Source: Acidobacteriota bacterium (lineage in GTDB: Bacteria > Acidobacteriota > Blastocatellia > Pyrinomonadales > Pyrinomonadaceae). From it: DNA of 34,917 nucleotides. A model generated the notes under the pieces. The model made no database searches. It was not told the origin of the DNA and was given only the letters and a program-made list of their open reading frames with translations. The DNA is taken from positions 1 to 34,917 of the forward strand of contig JAFAVK010000136.1 of the NCBI GenBank assembly GCA_019242475.1, written 5' to 3'. Both the position numbers and the translations under genes were made by a program. This document shows, piece by piece, positions 7,637 through 14,702 of the stretch; positions within the stretch are counted from its first letter, which is position 1; each line of letters begins with the position of its first letter.

Positions 7637-7701
7637 GACAGGAGGTCGTTGCCGACGGGGGGCGCGCGGCGTTTTCGCAAGGCTTTCAAGCTCCGGAGGC
7701 T

Positions 7702-7717
7702 CTGGCACGGGCGTTGA
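7702..7717 (+). promoter_or_regulatory. sigma-54-like promoter upstream of the small membrane protein gene
   Basis: CTGGCACG-N4-TTGA matches the sigma-54 consensus (YTGGCACG-N4-TTGC) except for the last base of the -12 GC. A related site occurs before the first pilin gene, and a sigma-54 activator is encoded 2 kb upstream. The -12 mismatch keeps confidence low. Confidence 0.35.
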
Positions 7718-7798
7718 AAGGGAACGTGCGTCGGAAGCTGAAGCGGCTGCGAGGTTGGTGGCACTGCCTGGCGGTCGTGACGCTCGGAGGAAAGGTTG

Positions 7799-8083
7799 AT
7801 GAAGACAGTCCTGACAAAGTCGCTGGTGGTCGTCGTGGGGGGCGCGCTGGTCGTGCCGTTCGCAGCCGCGGCCGTGCTCGTGGGGGCGCGGGCCGTCGCG
7901 GGGGCGGGCGGGACGAAGCAGCTCCTCCTCATGGCGGCGCTGGCCCTGGTCTGGACGCTCTTCGGCGGCGTGAAGGGCTTCGCGCAGCAAGGCGAAGACG
8001 AACGTGAGGCGCATGAGCTGTTCGTCGAGCCGCGCCGGCGCGAAGCCCGCCGCCAAACTTTCCTGCACACGCGCGGCCTCTGA
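7799..8083 (+). CDS. small uncharacterised membrane protein
   Basis: The 94-residue product has two hydrophobic segments, about 8-30 and 42-62, then a charged Arg/Glu-rich tail. The start at 7799 has GGAGG 8 nt upstream, a good site. A TTG one codon earlier is less likely. Two hydrophobic helices with a short loop fit an inner-membrane protein of unknown role. Its place just before three pilin genes, and a similar promoter-like word before both, suggest a link to the pilus. I do not recognise a family. The last 30 residues have biased composition, so the 3' end is less certain. Confidence 0.6.
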   Translation: MKTVLTKSLVVVVGGALVVPFAAAAVLVGARAVAGAGGTKQLLLMAALALVWTLFGGVKGFAQQGEDEREAHELFVEPRRREARRQTFLHTRGL

Positions 8084-8119
8084 ACCGCGCAACAGTCGTC
8101 CGGCGGCCGCCTCGCGCGT

Positions 8120-8135
8120 CTGGCACGGGCCTGAA
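8120..8135 (+). promoter_or_regulatory. sigma-54-like site before the first Flp pilin gene
   Basis: CTGGCACGGGCCTGAA repeats the -24 part of the site at 7702 exactly, but its -12 part is poorer. It lies 50-65 nt before the pilin ATG at 8185, a fitting distance. The two sites share the word TCTGGCACGGGC. Confidence 0.3.
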
Positions 8136-8184
8136 ACCCTCGACTCAGTAAACCCAAACTCTAACTCTAAAGGAGCAAAAGCAG

Positions 8185-8349
8185 ATGTTGAAGAAGTTCT
8201 TCCGCGACGAGACCGGTCTGGAACTTTCCGAGTACGCAGTCGCCGCGGCGCTCATCGCGCTCGCCACCGTCACGGCCTTCACCGGCCTCGGCACGTCCAT
8301 CGGCAAGGCCATCACGAACCTGACGGGCAAGATCCCGCAGAATCCGTAA
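8185..8349 (+). CDS. flp: Flp-type pilin 1
   Basis: A 54-residue Flp/Fap pilin, the major subunit class of Tad pili. A short charged leader (MLKKFFRDETG) ends in Gly11, after which prepilin peptidase would cut. The mature protein begins LELSEY with Glu at +5 and Tyr at +6, the Flp hallmark, followed by a hydrophobic helix (about 18-40) that assembles the filament core. The start has AAGGAG upstream. It is the first of three tandem pilin genes, and its 5' leader differs from those of the other two. A GC hairpin follows it. Confidence 0.92.
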   Translation: MLKKFFRDETGLELSEYAVAAALIALATVTAFTGLGTSIGKAITNLTGKIPQNP

Positions 8350-8364
8350 TCGCGCTTCCGCAAG

Positions 8365-8402
8365 GGGGCGGCGCCGGACGTTGAACTCGCCCGCGCCGCC
8401 CC
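8365..8402 (+). repeat. intercistronic GC hairpin after pilin 1
   Basis: GGGGCGGCGC (8365-8374) pairs perfectly with GCGCCGCCCC (8393-8402) across an 18-nt loop. No U-tract follows, so it is more likely an mRNA-protecting or processing structure than a terminator. Confidence 0.6.
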
Positions 8403-8438
8403 GCCACCAACGCCGAACATACATACGAGGTGCAAGAG

Positions 8439-8606
8439 ATGTTTAAGAGATTCATGAGAGACGAGACGGGGCTGGAGCTTTCGGAGTACGCCGTCGCCGC
8501 GGCGCTGATCGCGCTCGCCACCGTCACGGCCTTCAGCGGCCTCGGCACGTCCATCGGCAAGGCGATCACGAGCCTGTCCGGCAAGATCCCGTCGAACGCG
8601 CCGTAA
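8439..8606 (+). CDS. flp: Flp-type pilin 2
   Basis: A 55-residue Flp pilin with the leader MFKRFMRDETG and processing site G|LELSEY. It differs from pilin 1 mainly in the leader and the C-terminal tail. Its 5' leader (AACGCCGAACATACATACGA then GGTGCA) recurs almost exactly before pilin 3, evidence of tandem duplication. It is followed by an 8-bp GC hairpin. Several pilin copies allow mixed or alternative filaments. Confidence 0.92.
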   Translation: MFKRFMRDETGLELSEYAVAAALIALATVTAFSGLGTSIGKAITSLSGKIPSNAP

Positions 8607-8622
8607 CGACCGAGGTTCGAGT

Positions 8623-8650
8623 GGCGCGGGCGAGTCCAACCTCCCGCGCC
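8623..8650 (+). repeat. intercistronic GC hairpin after pilin 2
   Basis: GGCGCGGG (8623-8630) pairs with CCCGCGCC (8643-8650) across a 12-nt loop; no U-tract follows. It parallels the hairpins after pilins 1 and 3. Confidence 0.55.
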
Positions 8651-8692
8651 GCCCCGTCCCTAACGCCGAACATACATACGAGGTGCAGAGAG

Positions 8693-8860
8693 ATGTTTAA
8701 GAGATTCATGAGAGACGAGACCGGTCTGGAACTCTCCGAGTACGCCGTCGCCGCCGCGCTCATCGCGCTCGCCACGGTCGCGGCCTTCAGCGGCCTGGGC
8801 ACGTCCATCGGCAAGGCCATCGATAGCCTGTCGGGCAAGATTCCCTCGAACGCGCCGTAA
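8693..8860 (+). CDS. flp: Flp-type pilin 3
   Basis: A 55-residue Flp pilin nearly identical to pilin 2, differing chiefly at a few residues of the hydrophobic helix and C-terminal region. It has the same leader peptide and processing site G|LELSEY. The start at 8693 was chosen over a longer in-frame start at 8621, because it aligns with pilin 2 and the conserved leader precedes it. A hairpin follows the stop. Confidence 0.92.
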   Translation: MFKRFMRDETGLELSEYAVAAALIALATVAAFSGLGTSIGKAIDSLSGKIPSNAP

Positions 8861-8874
8861 CGGCCACGGTTCGA

Positions 8875-8928
8875 GCGGCCCGGGGCGCGCCCGCCGCCAC
8901 AGAGCGACGACGGGCGCCCCCGAGCCGC
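8875..8928 (+). repeat. GC hairpin after pilin 3
   Basis: GGGGCGCGCCCG (8882-8893) pairs with CGGGCGCCCC (8911-8920) with a 2-nt bulge. It is extended by GCGGC (8875-8879) with GCCGC (8924-8928). No U-tract follows. It may protect the abundant pilin message or limit read-through to the pilus machinery genes. Confidence 0.55.
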
Positions 8929-9004
8929 CCCACAGCTTCAAACGGCGCGAGCCGAACTTATTTAAACCCCGCACTCATTCCTTCTTAATAAAAGCTCAAG
9001 CGTC

Positions 9005-9532
9005 ATGTTCGACACGACGACCATCGCCGCCCTTTCGCTGTTGCTGCCGCTGACGGCCGTCATCACCTATTTCGACGTGCGTTACCGCCGCATCCCGAAC
9101 CTCTTCGTGCTCGCGACGCTCGTCAGCGGGCTCATCATCAACCTGGTCACCGGCGGCGTCAGCGGCCTCGCGGCGAGCGCGGGCGGGTGCCTGCTGGCCT
9201 TCGTGCTGATGTTCGTCCTCCACCTCTTCGGCGCGATGGGCGCGGGGGACGTGAAGCTCTTCGCGGCGGTGGGCGCGGTCTTCGGGACGCAGCTCGTCGT
9301 CCCGGTCTTCCTCGTCGTCCTGCTGACGGGGGGCGTGCTCGCCGTCTACACCATCGTGCGCAACGGGACGCTGCTGATGACCCTGACGCGCGTGCTGCAA
9401 ATCTTCGTCGGCTTCCTGCCGGGCTGGCAGATGCCGCGCTTCGAGGTGCCGGCCGACAGGCGCCACACGCTGCCCTACGGCGTGGCTATCACGCTCGGCA
9501 GCCTCATCTCGCTCTTCGTCTTCCGCGCCTGA
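9005..9532 (+). CDS. cpaA: prepilin peptidase (CpaA/TadV, A24 family)
   Basis: A 175-residue polytopic inner-membrane aspartyl protease that removes the leader peptide from Flp pilins and TadE-type pseudopilins. The two catalytic aspartates are visible: Asp24 in TYFDVRYRRIPN and Asp82 in GAGDVKL. The length suits the CpaA/TadV group, which lacks the N-terminal methylase domain of PilD. It follows the pilins by 144 nt and precedes cpaB, the common Tad order. No strong ribosome binding site precedes 9005. Confidence 0.92.
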   Translation: MFDTTTIAALSLLLPLTAVITYFDVRYRRIPNLFVLATLVSGLIINLVTGGVSGLAASAGGCLLAFVLMFVLHLFGAMGAGDVKLFAAVGAVFGTQLVVPVFLVVLLTGGVLAVYTIVRNGTLLMTLTRVLQIFVGFLPGWQMPRFEVPADRRHTLPYGVAITLGSLISLFVFRA

Positions 9533-9572
9533 AGGGGCGGCAGTTAAGAAACTCGACTGGAGAATACTGGAC

Positions 9573-10496
9573 ATGCGGAACAAACGTCTCCTCTTCGTGC
9601 TGGGCAGCGCCGCGGTCTTCGGGCTGCTGGCCGCCGTCTCCGTGAGCCGCTACCTGTCGGACGCGCAGGCCAGCGCGCGCAACATGAACAACGTGGTGGT
9701 CGCCAAGGTGGACATCCCCTTAGGCACCAAGATCGAGGCCGAGCAGCTCTCGATGGTGCAGTTCCCCGCGGACGCCGTCCCCGAGGGGGCCTTCGACAAG
9801 CCGGAGAAGCTGGTCGGCCGCGTGACGGTCGTCGGCGTCGCCGCCCGCGAGACGGTCACCGACTTCAAGCTCGCGCCCGAGGGCTCGAAGGGCGGCATCT
9901 CGGCGGTCATCCCGGCCGGCTACCGCGCGATGACGGTCAAGGTGGACGACGTGATCGGCGTGGCGGGCTTCCTCCAGCCGGGGACGATGGTGGACGTGCT
10001 GACGGTCATCGACCCGCCCGGCAACAACATGAGCGGCAACCCCATCTCGAAGATCGTCCTCCAGAACGTCAAGGTGCTCGCCTCGGGCCAGAACCTCGAC
10101 AAGCCGAAGGACGAGCGCGAGGCCGACGCCGTCAAGGCCGTCACGCTCCAGGTCACGCCCGACCAGGCCGAGAAGCTGGCGCTCGCCTCGACCGAGGGCA
10201 AGCTCCGCCTGATGCTGCGCAACATGATCGACCAGGACGACGAGCAGACGCAGGGCGCCGACAAGAAGAGCCTGCTCACGGGCGAGCACGCCGTCCCGGC
10301 GCCCGAGCCCGGCGCGCTCAAGAGCGAGCAGAAGGCGACGCCCGCGCCCGCTCCCGTCCGCCGCGCGCCGCGCCCGCAGCGCGTCGCGCAGGCCGCGCCC
10401 GCGGCCGAAGCCCCCAAGCCTCAGCCCACGCCGCCGCCGCGCCCGAACGTCGAGATGATCCAGGGCACGAAGAAGAGCACCGTCGAATTCCCGTAA
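9573..10496 (+). CDS. cpaB: Flp pilus assembly protein CpaB/RcpC
   Basis: A 307-residue protein with an N-terminal membrane anchor (about 5-25), a SAF domain (about 35-105) and the RcpC/CpaB domain, which includes VIPAGYRAMTVKVDDVIGVAGFLQPGTMVDVL. The last 80 residues are rich in Ala, Pro and Lys and probably flexible. CpaB acts in the periplasm with the secretin and may bind peptidoglycan or modify the pore. GGAGA lies upstream of the ATG. It sits between cpaA and the secretin gene as in most Tad loci. Confidence 0.92.
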   Translation: MRNKRLLFVLGSAAVFGLLAAVSVSRYLSDAQASARNMNNVVVAKVDIPLGTKIEAEQLSMVQFPADAVPEGAFDKPEKLVGRVTVVGVAARETVTDFKLAPEGSKGGISAVIPAGYRAMTVKVDDVIGVAGFLQPGTMVDVLTVIDPPGNNMSGNPISKIVLQNVKVLASGQNLDKPKDEREADAVKAVTLQVTPDQAEKLALASTEGKLRLMLRNMIDQDDEQTQGADKKSLLTGEHAVPAPEPGALKSEQKATPAPAPVRRAPRPQRVAQAAPAAEAPKPQPTPPPRPNVEMIQGTKKSTVEFP

Positions 10497-10497
10497 C

Positions 10498-10579
10498 GAT
10501 GAATGATGAGTGATGAATGATGAATTAAGGGCCGCTCGTCTTTATTCATCATTCGTCATTCAGCACTCATCACTTCATC
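10498..10579. repeat. mirrored heptamer array (GATGAAT family)
   Basis: GATGAAT/GATGAGT units with a 7-nt period run from 10498 to about 10527. After 16 nt, imperfect reverse-complement units (ATTCATC, ATTCGTC and similar) run to 10579. It begins two bases after the cpaB stop and ends before the AGGAG of the secretin gene. The same family, in perfect form, occurs at 20348. Confidence 0.85.
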
Positions 10580-10598
10580 CAAAGGAGTCAAAACCGTC

Positions 10599-12086
10599 AT
10601 GCAGAAACGTTCCCTGGTCGCGAAAATCTTTGTGCTCGTCGGCGTGCTCTCGGTGGGCGCGGCGGCGGGCAGGGCGCAGGGCCAGCCGCAGCAGAACTTC
10701 GTCGCGGCCTCGTTCGAGAAGTCCGCCAGCGAGCCCGTCCAGATCAACGTGCTCGTCGGCCAGTCGCGCGTCATCAACTTCGACAAGCCCATCGGGCGTT
10801 TCTCGGTCTCGAACCCCGAGGTGGCCGAGGCCGTGCTCGTCTCGCCCGACCAGGCGGTCGTCAACGGCAAGGCGTTCGGGCAGGTCAACTTCATCGCGTG
10901 GGAGAAGGAGGGCGGCCGCTTCGTCATCTTCGACGTGTTCGTCCGCTCGAACCTCTCGCTCATCGACTCGCAGATCAAGGCGCTCTTCCCCGACGACGAC
11001 GTGCGCCTGAGCCAGGCCAACGGCTCGGTGGTGCTGTCGGGCAATGTCAAGAAGGGCGCGACCGTCGCGCAGGTCGAGGCGGTGGTCAAGGCCGCCGGCT
11101 TCAACGTCGTCAACATGCTTCAGTCGCCGACGACGAACGCGGCGCAGGTGCAGTTGCAGGTGCGGGTGGCCGAGGTCAGCCGCAGCCGCCTGCGCGAGCT
11201 GGGCGCGACCTACGCCTACCAGTCCGGCCCCGGCGTCGGCGGCGTCGTCGGCTCGGGCGGCGGCCCCTGGACGATGAACAAGGTTGACGCCGGCAGCATC
11301 TTCGGCTCGACCATCGGCAGCGCCCTGAACCTCTTCGTGATGGGCGGCAACAGCTACAACTTCATCCACGCCCTGAAGACGCAGGGCGCGATCCGCTCCC
11401 TAGCCGAGCCGAACCTGATCGCGATGGACGGGCAGCAGGCGAGCTTCCTCGCCGGCGGCGAGTACCCCGTGCCCGTCGTGCAGAACACGGGCGACAAGGC
11501 GTTCGTCACCATCGTCTTCAAGGAGTACGGCGTCCGCCTCAACTTCAAGCCGACCATCATCGACGAGGATCACATCCGGCTGGAGCTGGAGCCCGAGGTC
11601 TCCTCCATCGACTTCGCCAACGGCGTGAAGTTCGACGGCTTCCTCGTCCCCGCGCTCAAGACGCGGCGCGCCAAGACGGGCGTCGAGTTGCGCGACGGCC
11701 AGTCGTTCGCGCTCGCCGGCCTGCTCGACAACAGCGAGACGCGCTCGCTCTCGAAGATGCCCATCGTCGGCGACATCCCCATCCTCGGCACGCTCTTCAA
11801 CTCGAAGTCGTTCCAGAAGAGCGAGACCGAGCTGATGTTCATCGTCACGGCGCAGCTCGTCAAGCCGGTCAACCCCGACGACCTCCCGCAGATGCGCGGC
11901 GTGGACGGACTGAAGAACGGCTCGCCGCTCGGCGTCGAGCCCAAGGGCGAGGGCATCACCGGCGACCACGGCTTCTCGACCGGTGACAAGAGCAGCGCCG
12001 CGCCGGCCCAGCCCGAGGCGCAGCCGAAGAAGAAGGCCGACGACGCCGCCAAGGCGACCGTCGAGGTCTCCAAGAAGCAGCAGTAA
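10599..12086 (+). CDS. cpaC: Tad secretin CpaC/RcpA
   Basis: A 495-residue outer-membrane secretin through which the Flp pilus is extruded. An N-terminal signal peptide is followed by the pilus-secretin N-domain (about 40-120, FEKSASEPVQINVLVGQSRVINFDKP in part), a BON-like segment and the secretin core (about 260-430). The core contains LAEPNLIAMDGQQASFLAGG and the closing segment ELMFIVTAQLVKP. The C-terminus is Lys/Ala-rich. AGGAG lies upstream of the ATG. Its neighbours cpaB and tadG confirm the Tad context. Confidence 0.93.
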   Translation: MQKRSLVAKIFVLVGVLSVGAAAGRAQGQPQQNFVAASFEKSASEPVQINVLVGQSRVINFDKPIGRFSVSNPEVAEAVLVSPDQAVVNGKAFGQVNFIAWEKEGGRFVIFDVFVRSNLSLIDSQIKALFPDDDVRLSQANGSVVLSGNVKKGATVAQVEAVVKAAGFNVVNMLQSPTTNAAQVQLQVRVAEVSRSRLRELGATYAYQSGPGVGGVVGSGGGPWTMNKVDAGSIFGSTIGSALNLFVMGGNSYNFIHALKTQGAIRSLAEPNLIAMDGQQASFLAGGEYPVPVVQNTGDKAFVTIVFKEYGVRLNFKPTIIDEDHIRLELEPEVSSIDFANGVKFDGFLVPALKTRRAKTGVELRDGQSFALAGLLDNSETRSLSKMPIVGDIPILGTLFNSKSFQKSETELMFIVTAQLVKPVNPDDLPQMRGVDGLKNGSPLGVEPKGEGITGDHGFSTGDKSSAAPAQPEAQPKKKADDAAKATVEVSKKQQ

Positions 12087-12099
12087 GGCCGGTGGCTTT

Positions 12100-12195
12100 G
12101 CTCCGTAGGAGCGAGATGTTTATAGCTTGGTGATTCCTTCTCACCCCAAGCTCCGCAGGAGCGAAATGCAAACGTGCCGCTCCTGCGGAGCTTGG
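12100..12195. repeat. REP-like palindromic repeats (GCTCCGYAGGAGCGARATG)
   Basis: Two direct copies of GCTCCGYAGGAGCGARATG (12100-12118 and 12150-12168) are followed by an inverted copy. CCAAGCTCCGCAGGAGCG (12146-12163) is perfectly complementary to 12178-12195, giving an 18-bp stem with a 14-nt loop. It lies between the secretin and TadG-like genes. Sequences of this type are dispersed in many GC-rich genomes. Confidence 0.8.
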
Positions 12196-12258
12196 ATGTG
12201 AGAGAGAAAATCGATAGCTATTGTGACCTGCCTGATCGAATACGCGGAGGGAAGGGCG

Positions 12259-13392
12259 ATGACGCGTCTGAGGTCTAAAGTCGAAGGGAACGGGCAGCGC
12301 GGCTCCGTCCTCGCCGTGAGCGCGCTCGGGATGCTGGCCCTCATCCTCGCGGCGGGCCTCGCCGTGGACGTGAGCCACCTCTACGTCGTCAAGGCCGAGT
12401 TGCAGAACGCGGCCGACGCCTCGGCCCTCGCCGGGGCCTCCGCGCTCGACTCCTCGGCCGCGGGCATCACCAAGGCGGCCGACCGCGCCGTCGAGGTGAT
12501 GAACAACTACGAGTTCAACCAGACGGGCGTCACCATCACGCGCGACAAGGTGACGTTCGCCGCCAACTTCGGCGGCCCTTACGTGGACGAGGCGTCGGCG
12601 CGCGCCGCGGCCGCCAACATCCGCTTCGTGAGCGTCGAGGTGCCGCCCAAGGCGGTCGGCATCGTCTTCGCGGCGAGCGCCGTCGGCAAGAACTCGGTCG
12701 ATCTCTCGGCGCTGGCCGTCGCCGGGATGAGCGTCCCGCCCAACGTCTTCTGCGAGTGGATACCGCTCTCGGTCATCGACGACGACGCCAACCCGATGCA
12801 GCCCGGCTCGACCTACACCATCCGCGCCGGCCCGGGCAACAAGGTCTCGCCCGGCAACTACCAGATTCTCGCGCCCAACGGCAAGGGCGGCAGCGCCACG
12901 CGCGAAGACCTCGCGCATGGCGTCAACGAGTGCGCCGAGCCGGGGACGGCCTACACCGTGGAGACCAAGCCCGGCGTCACCGCCGGCCCCGTCCGTCAGG
13001 GACTCAACACGCGCTTCGACGATTACCAGGCACAACTCGACCCCGCCACTGCGCCGCCCGACGTGAACGTGAAGGAGGGCATCACTTGGGCGCAGTACCG
13101 CAACGCGACCCCGGGCTCGGCCGACTGGCAGTCGCCCAGTCACCCGGGCGTCCCGATGCGCCGCGTGGTGCTCATCCCGATGGTCAAGCTCAGCGAGTTC
13201 GGCAACGGGCGCGACACCGTCACCTTCTACAAGTTCGCCGCCTTCTTCCTCCAGTCGAAGGTGCAGGGCGGCTCGGGCGGCGACGTGCAGGCCGAGTACA
13301 TCGGCGAGCGTTTGATGTTCGGCAAGAACGGCTACAAGCCGGGCGGCGGCCCCGTCAACCCGCAGCTCGCGCAGCCCGTGCTCTACCGCTGA
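12259..13392 (+). CDS. TadG-like pilus assembly protein
   Basis: A 377-residue protein with a short basic N-terminus and one membrane helix (about 15-40). The juxtamembrane segment AELQNAADASALAGASAL is typical of TadG-type proteins, which anchor the Tad apparatus. The rest is probably periplasmic. GGAGG lies 8 nt before the ATG at 12259; a GTG at 12223 would lengthen it by 12 residues without such a site. No von Willebrand MIDAS motif was seen, so it is called TadG-like rather than TadG. It is coupled closely to the TadE-like gene downstream. Confidence 0.85.
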   Translation: MTRLRSKVEGNGQRGSVLAVSALGMLALILAAGLAVDVSHLYVVKAELQNAADASALAGASALDSSAAGITKAADRAVEVMNNYEFNQTGVTITRDKVTFAANFGGPYVDEASARAAAANIRFVSVEVPPKAVGIVFAASAVGKNSVDLSALAVAGMSVPPNVFCEWIPLSVIDDDANPMQPGSTYTIRAGPGNKVSPGNYQILAPNGKGGSATREDLAHGVNECAEPGTAYTVETKPGVTAGPVRQGLNTRFDDYQAQLDPATAPPDVNVKEGITWAQYRNATPGSADWQSPSHPGVPMRRVVLIPMVKLSEFGNGRDTVTFYKFAAFFLQSKVQGGSGGDVQAEYIGERLMFGKNGYKPGGGPVNPQLAQPVLYR

Positions 13393-13408
13393 AGAGGAGG
13401 TGAGGGAA

Positions 13409-13897
13409 GTGTTCGCCAGACCCTTCGACCCCGCGCGCCGCGCCCGGCGCTTCGCACGCTCCGAGCGCGGGACGCAGCTCGTCGAGCTTGCCATCGTGCT
13501 CCCCGTCGTGCTGATGCTGCTCGGCGCGTCGGCCGAGTTCGGCCGCTTCTTCTACACCTACCAGACGCTCGCGAAGGCGACGCGCACCGGCGCGCGCTAC
13601 CTGATGACCGAGTCGGCCGCCGGCACCTCGGACGCGCAGGCCAAAAGCCTCGTCGTCTACGGCAACGCATCGGGGACGGGGACGCCCGTCGTCTCGGGCC
13701 TCACGGACGCGAACGTCCAGGTGGTGCGCACGGGCGGCTCGAACGCCTTCCCCGAGCGCGTCACCGTCCGCATCGAGGGCTTCACCTACCAGCCTCTCTT
13801 CGACCTCGGCAAGCTGGTCGGCAAGCCCTCGCTCTCGCTCCGCGTGCCGGTGAGCCCGAGCACGACGATGCGCTACTTCTCTTCCATCCCGAGCTGA
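13409..13897 (+). CDS. TadE-like pseudopilin
   Basis: A 162-residue TadE-family minor pseudopilin. The processing region ERGTQLVELAIVLPVVLMLLG (about 19-39) has Gly before the cut and Glu in the mature N-terminal helix. A periplasmic domain with GARYLMTESAAG follows. The start is GTG at 13409, with AGGAGG ending 8 nt upstream; a GTG at 13400 would overlap the ribosome binding site. It lies 16 nt after the TadG-like gene and 11 nt before a second TadE-like gene. Confidence 0.87.
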   Translation: MFARPFDPARRARRFARSERGTQLVELAIVLPVVLMLLGASAEFGRFFYTYQTLAKATRTGARYLMTESAAGTSDAQAKSLVVYGNASGTGTPVVSGLTDANVQVVRTGGSNAFPERVTVRIEGFTYQPLFDLGKLVGKPSLSLRVPVSPSTTMRYFSSIPS

Positions 13898-13908
13898 GGT
13901 GTAAGGCC

Positions 13909-14655
13909 GTGTACAGACGCGCGAAAGGGAGCAGGAGGTCGGAGCGCGGCGCCGCGCTGGTGGAGTTCACCATCGGGGCGGTCGCCTTCCTGACTGTCGT
14001 CTTCGGCGCGCTGGAAGTGGCGCGGCTGCTCTGGACGCACAACGCGCTCTCGGACGCCACGCGCCGCGGCGCGCGCTACGCCGTCACGCACACCGCCGCG
14101 ACCGTGGCCGAGGTGAAGAACATGGCCGTCTACGGCAACGCCGCGGGGACGGGCTCGCCGGTGGTCGTCGGCCTGACGCCCGATAAGGTTGACGTGCAGT
14201 ACAAGGTCTCCACGGTGACGAACATCTTCAGCTACCCCGGGGGCACCGTGACCGTGAGCATCACGGGCTTCCAGGTCAAGCTCCTCATCCCCATCGTCGG
14301 CCAGACCATCACGATGCCCGACTACCACACGACGCTCACGGCCGAGAGCGCCGGCCAGGTTCCGCCCGACGTTGGCCCGACGCCGACGCCCACGGCGACG
14401 CCCACGCCAGCCCCAACCGTGACGCCGACCCCCGCGCCGACCGCGACGCCCACGCCCACGGCGACTCCGACTCCGACTCCGACTCCGACGGCGACCCCGA
14501 CCCCGACCCCGACGGCCACGCCGACGCCGACCGCGACGCCGACGCCGACACCCACTCCGACGCCCGCGCCCGCGTGCAAGAAGGGCGACAACGTCTCGAC
14601 GGGCTGCGTCTGCAACCCGCCCTTGAAGGTGAACGGCGCGGGCAAGTGTCAGTGA
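13909..14655 (+). CDS. TadE-like pseudopilin with Thr-Pro stalk and Cys-rich tip
   Basis: The first 155 residues are a TadE-type pseudopilin related to the preceding gene: ERGAALVEFTIGAVAFLTVV with Gly before the cut and Glu in the helix, then GARYAVTHTAA and YGNAAGTGSPVVVGLT. Unlike a typical TadE, it continues into about 65 residues of Thr-Pro and Ala-Thr-Pro repeats. It ends with a short region holding four cysteines in about 25 residues. The stalk is probably extended and possibly glycosylated, and the cysteines probably form disulfides. Such a protein could sit at the pilus tip or hold the apparatus to the wall; this is inference. The start is GTG at 13909. Confidence 0.85.
   Translation: MYRRAKGSRRSERGAALVEFTIGAVAFLTVVFGALEVARLLWTHNALSDATRRGARYAVTHTAATVAEVKNMAVYGNAAGTGSPVVVGLTPDKVDVQYKVSTVTNIFSYPGGTVTVSITGFQVKLLIPIVGQTITMPDYHTTLTAESAGQVPPDVGPTPTPTATPTPAPTVTPTPAPTATPTPTATPTPTPTPTATPTPTPTATPTPTATPTPTPTPTPAPACKKGDNVSTGCVCNPPLKVNGAGKCQ
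14377..14572 (+). repeat. coding tandem repeat for the Thr-Pro stalk
   Basis: About 195 bases of CCGACG/CCCACG/CCGACC units with a 6-nt (Thr-Pro) period. Such tracts can change length by slippage in steps that keep the frame, so the stalk length may vary between strains. Confidence 0.85.
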
Positions 14656-14702
14656 GCATGAAAGTCAGCGGCCGAGAGAAGACCGAAGAATAAGGACGAG
14701 CG

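Larger units (their letters stand above)
7464..7798. other. non-coding stretch with hairpins before the pilus genes
   Basis: This stretch holds a terminator-like hairpin (7490-7530), a second long-range inverted repeat (7534-7547 with 7623-7636) and a sigma-54-like site (7702-7717). A frame open at 7387-7638 has biased composition and overlaps the protease gene, and was rejected. Confidence 0.65.

Noticed and set aside
12100..12195. REP-like palindromes as an intrinsic terminator of the secretin gene
   Set aside because: The stem is strong but no U-tract follows on either strand.
14658..14693. Eleven-codon open frame between the TadE-like gene and cpaE
   Set aside because: Too short, no ribosome binding site of its own and no regulatory pattern; probably chance.
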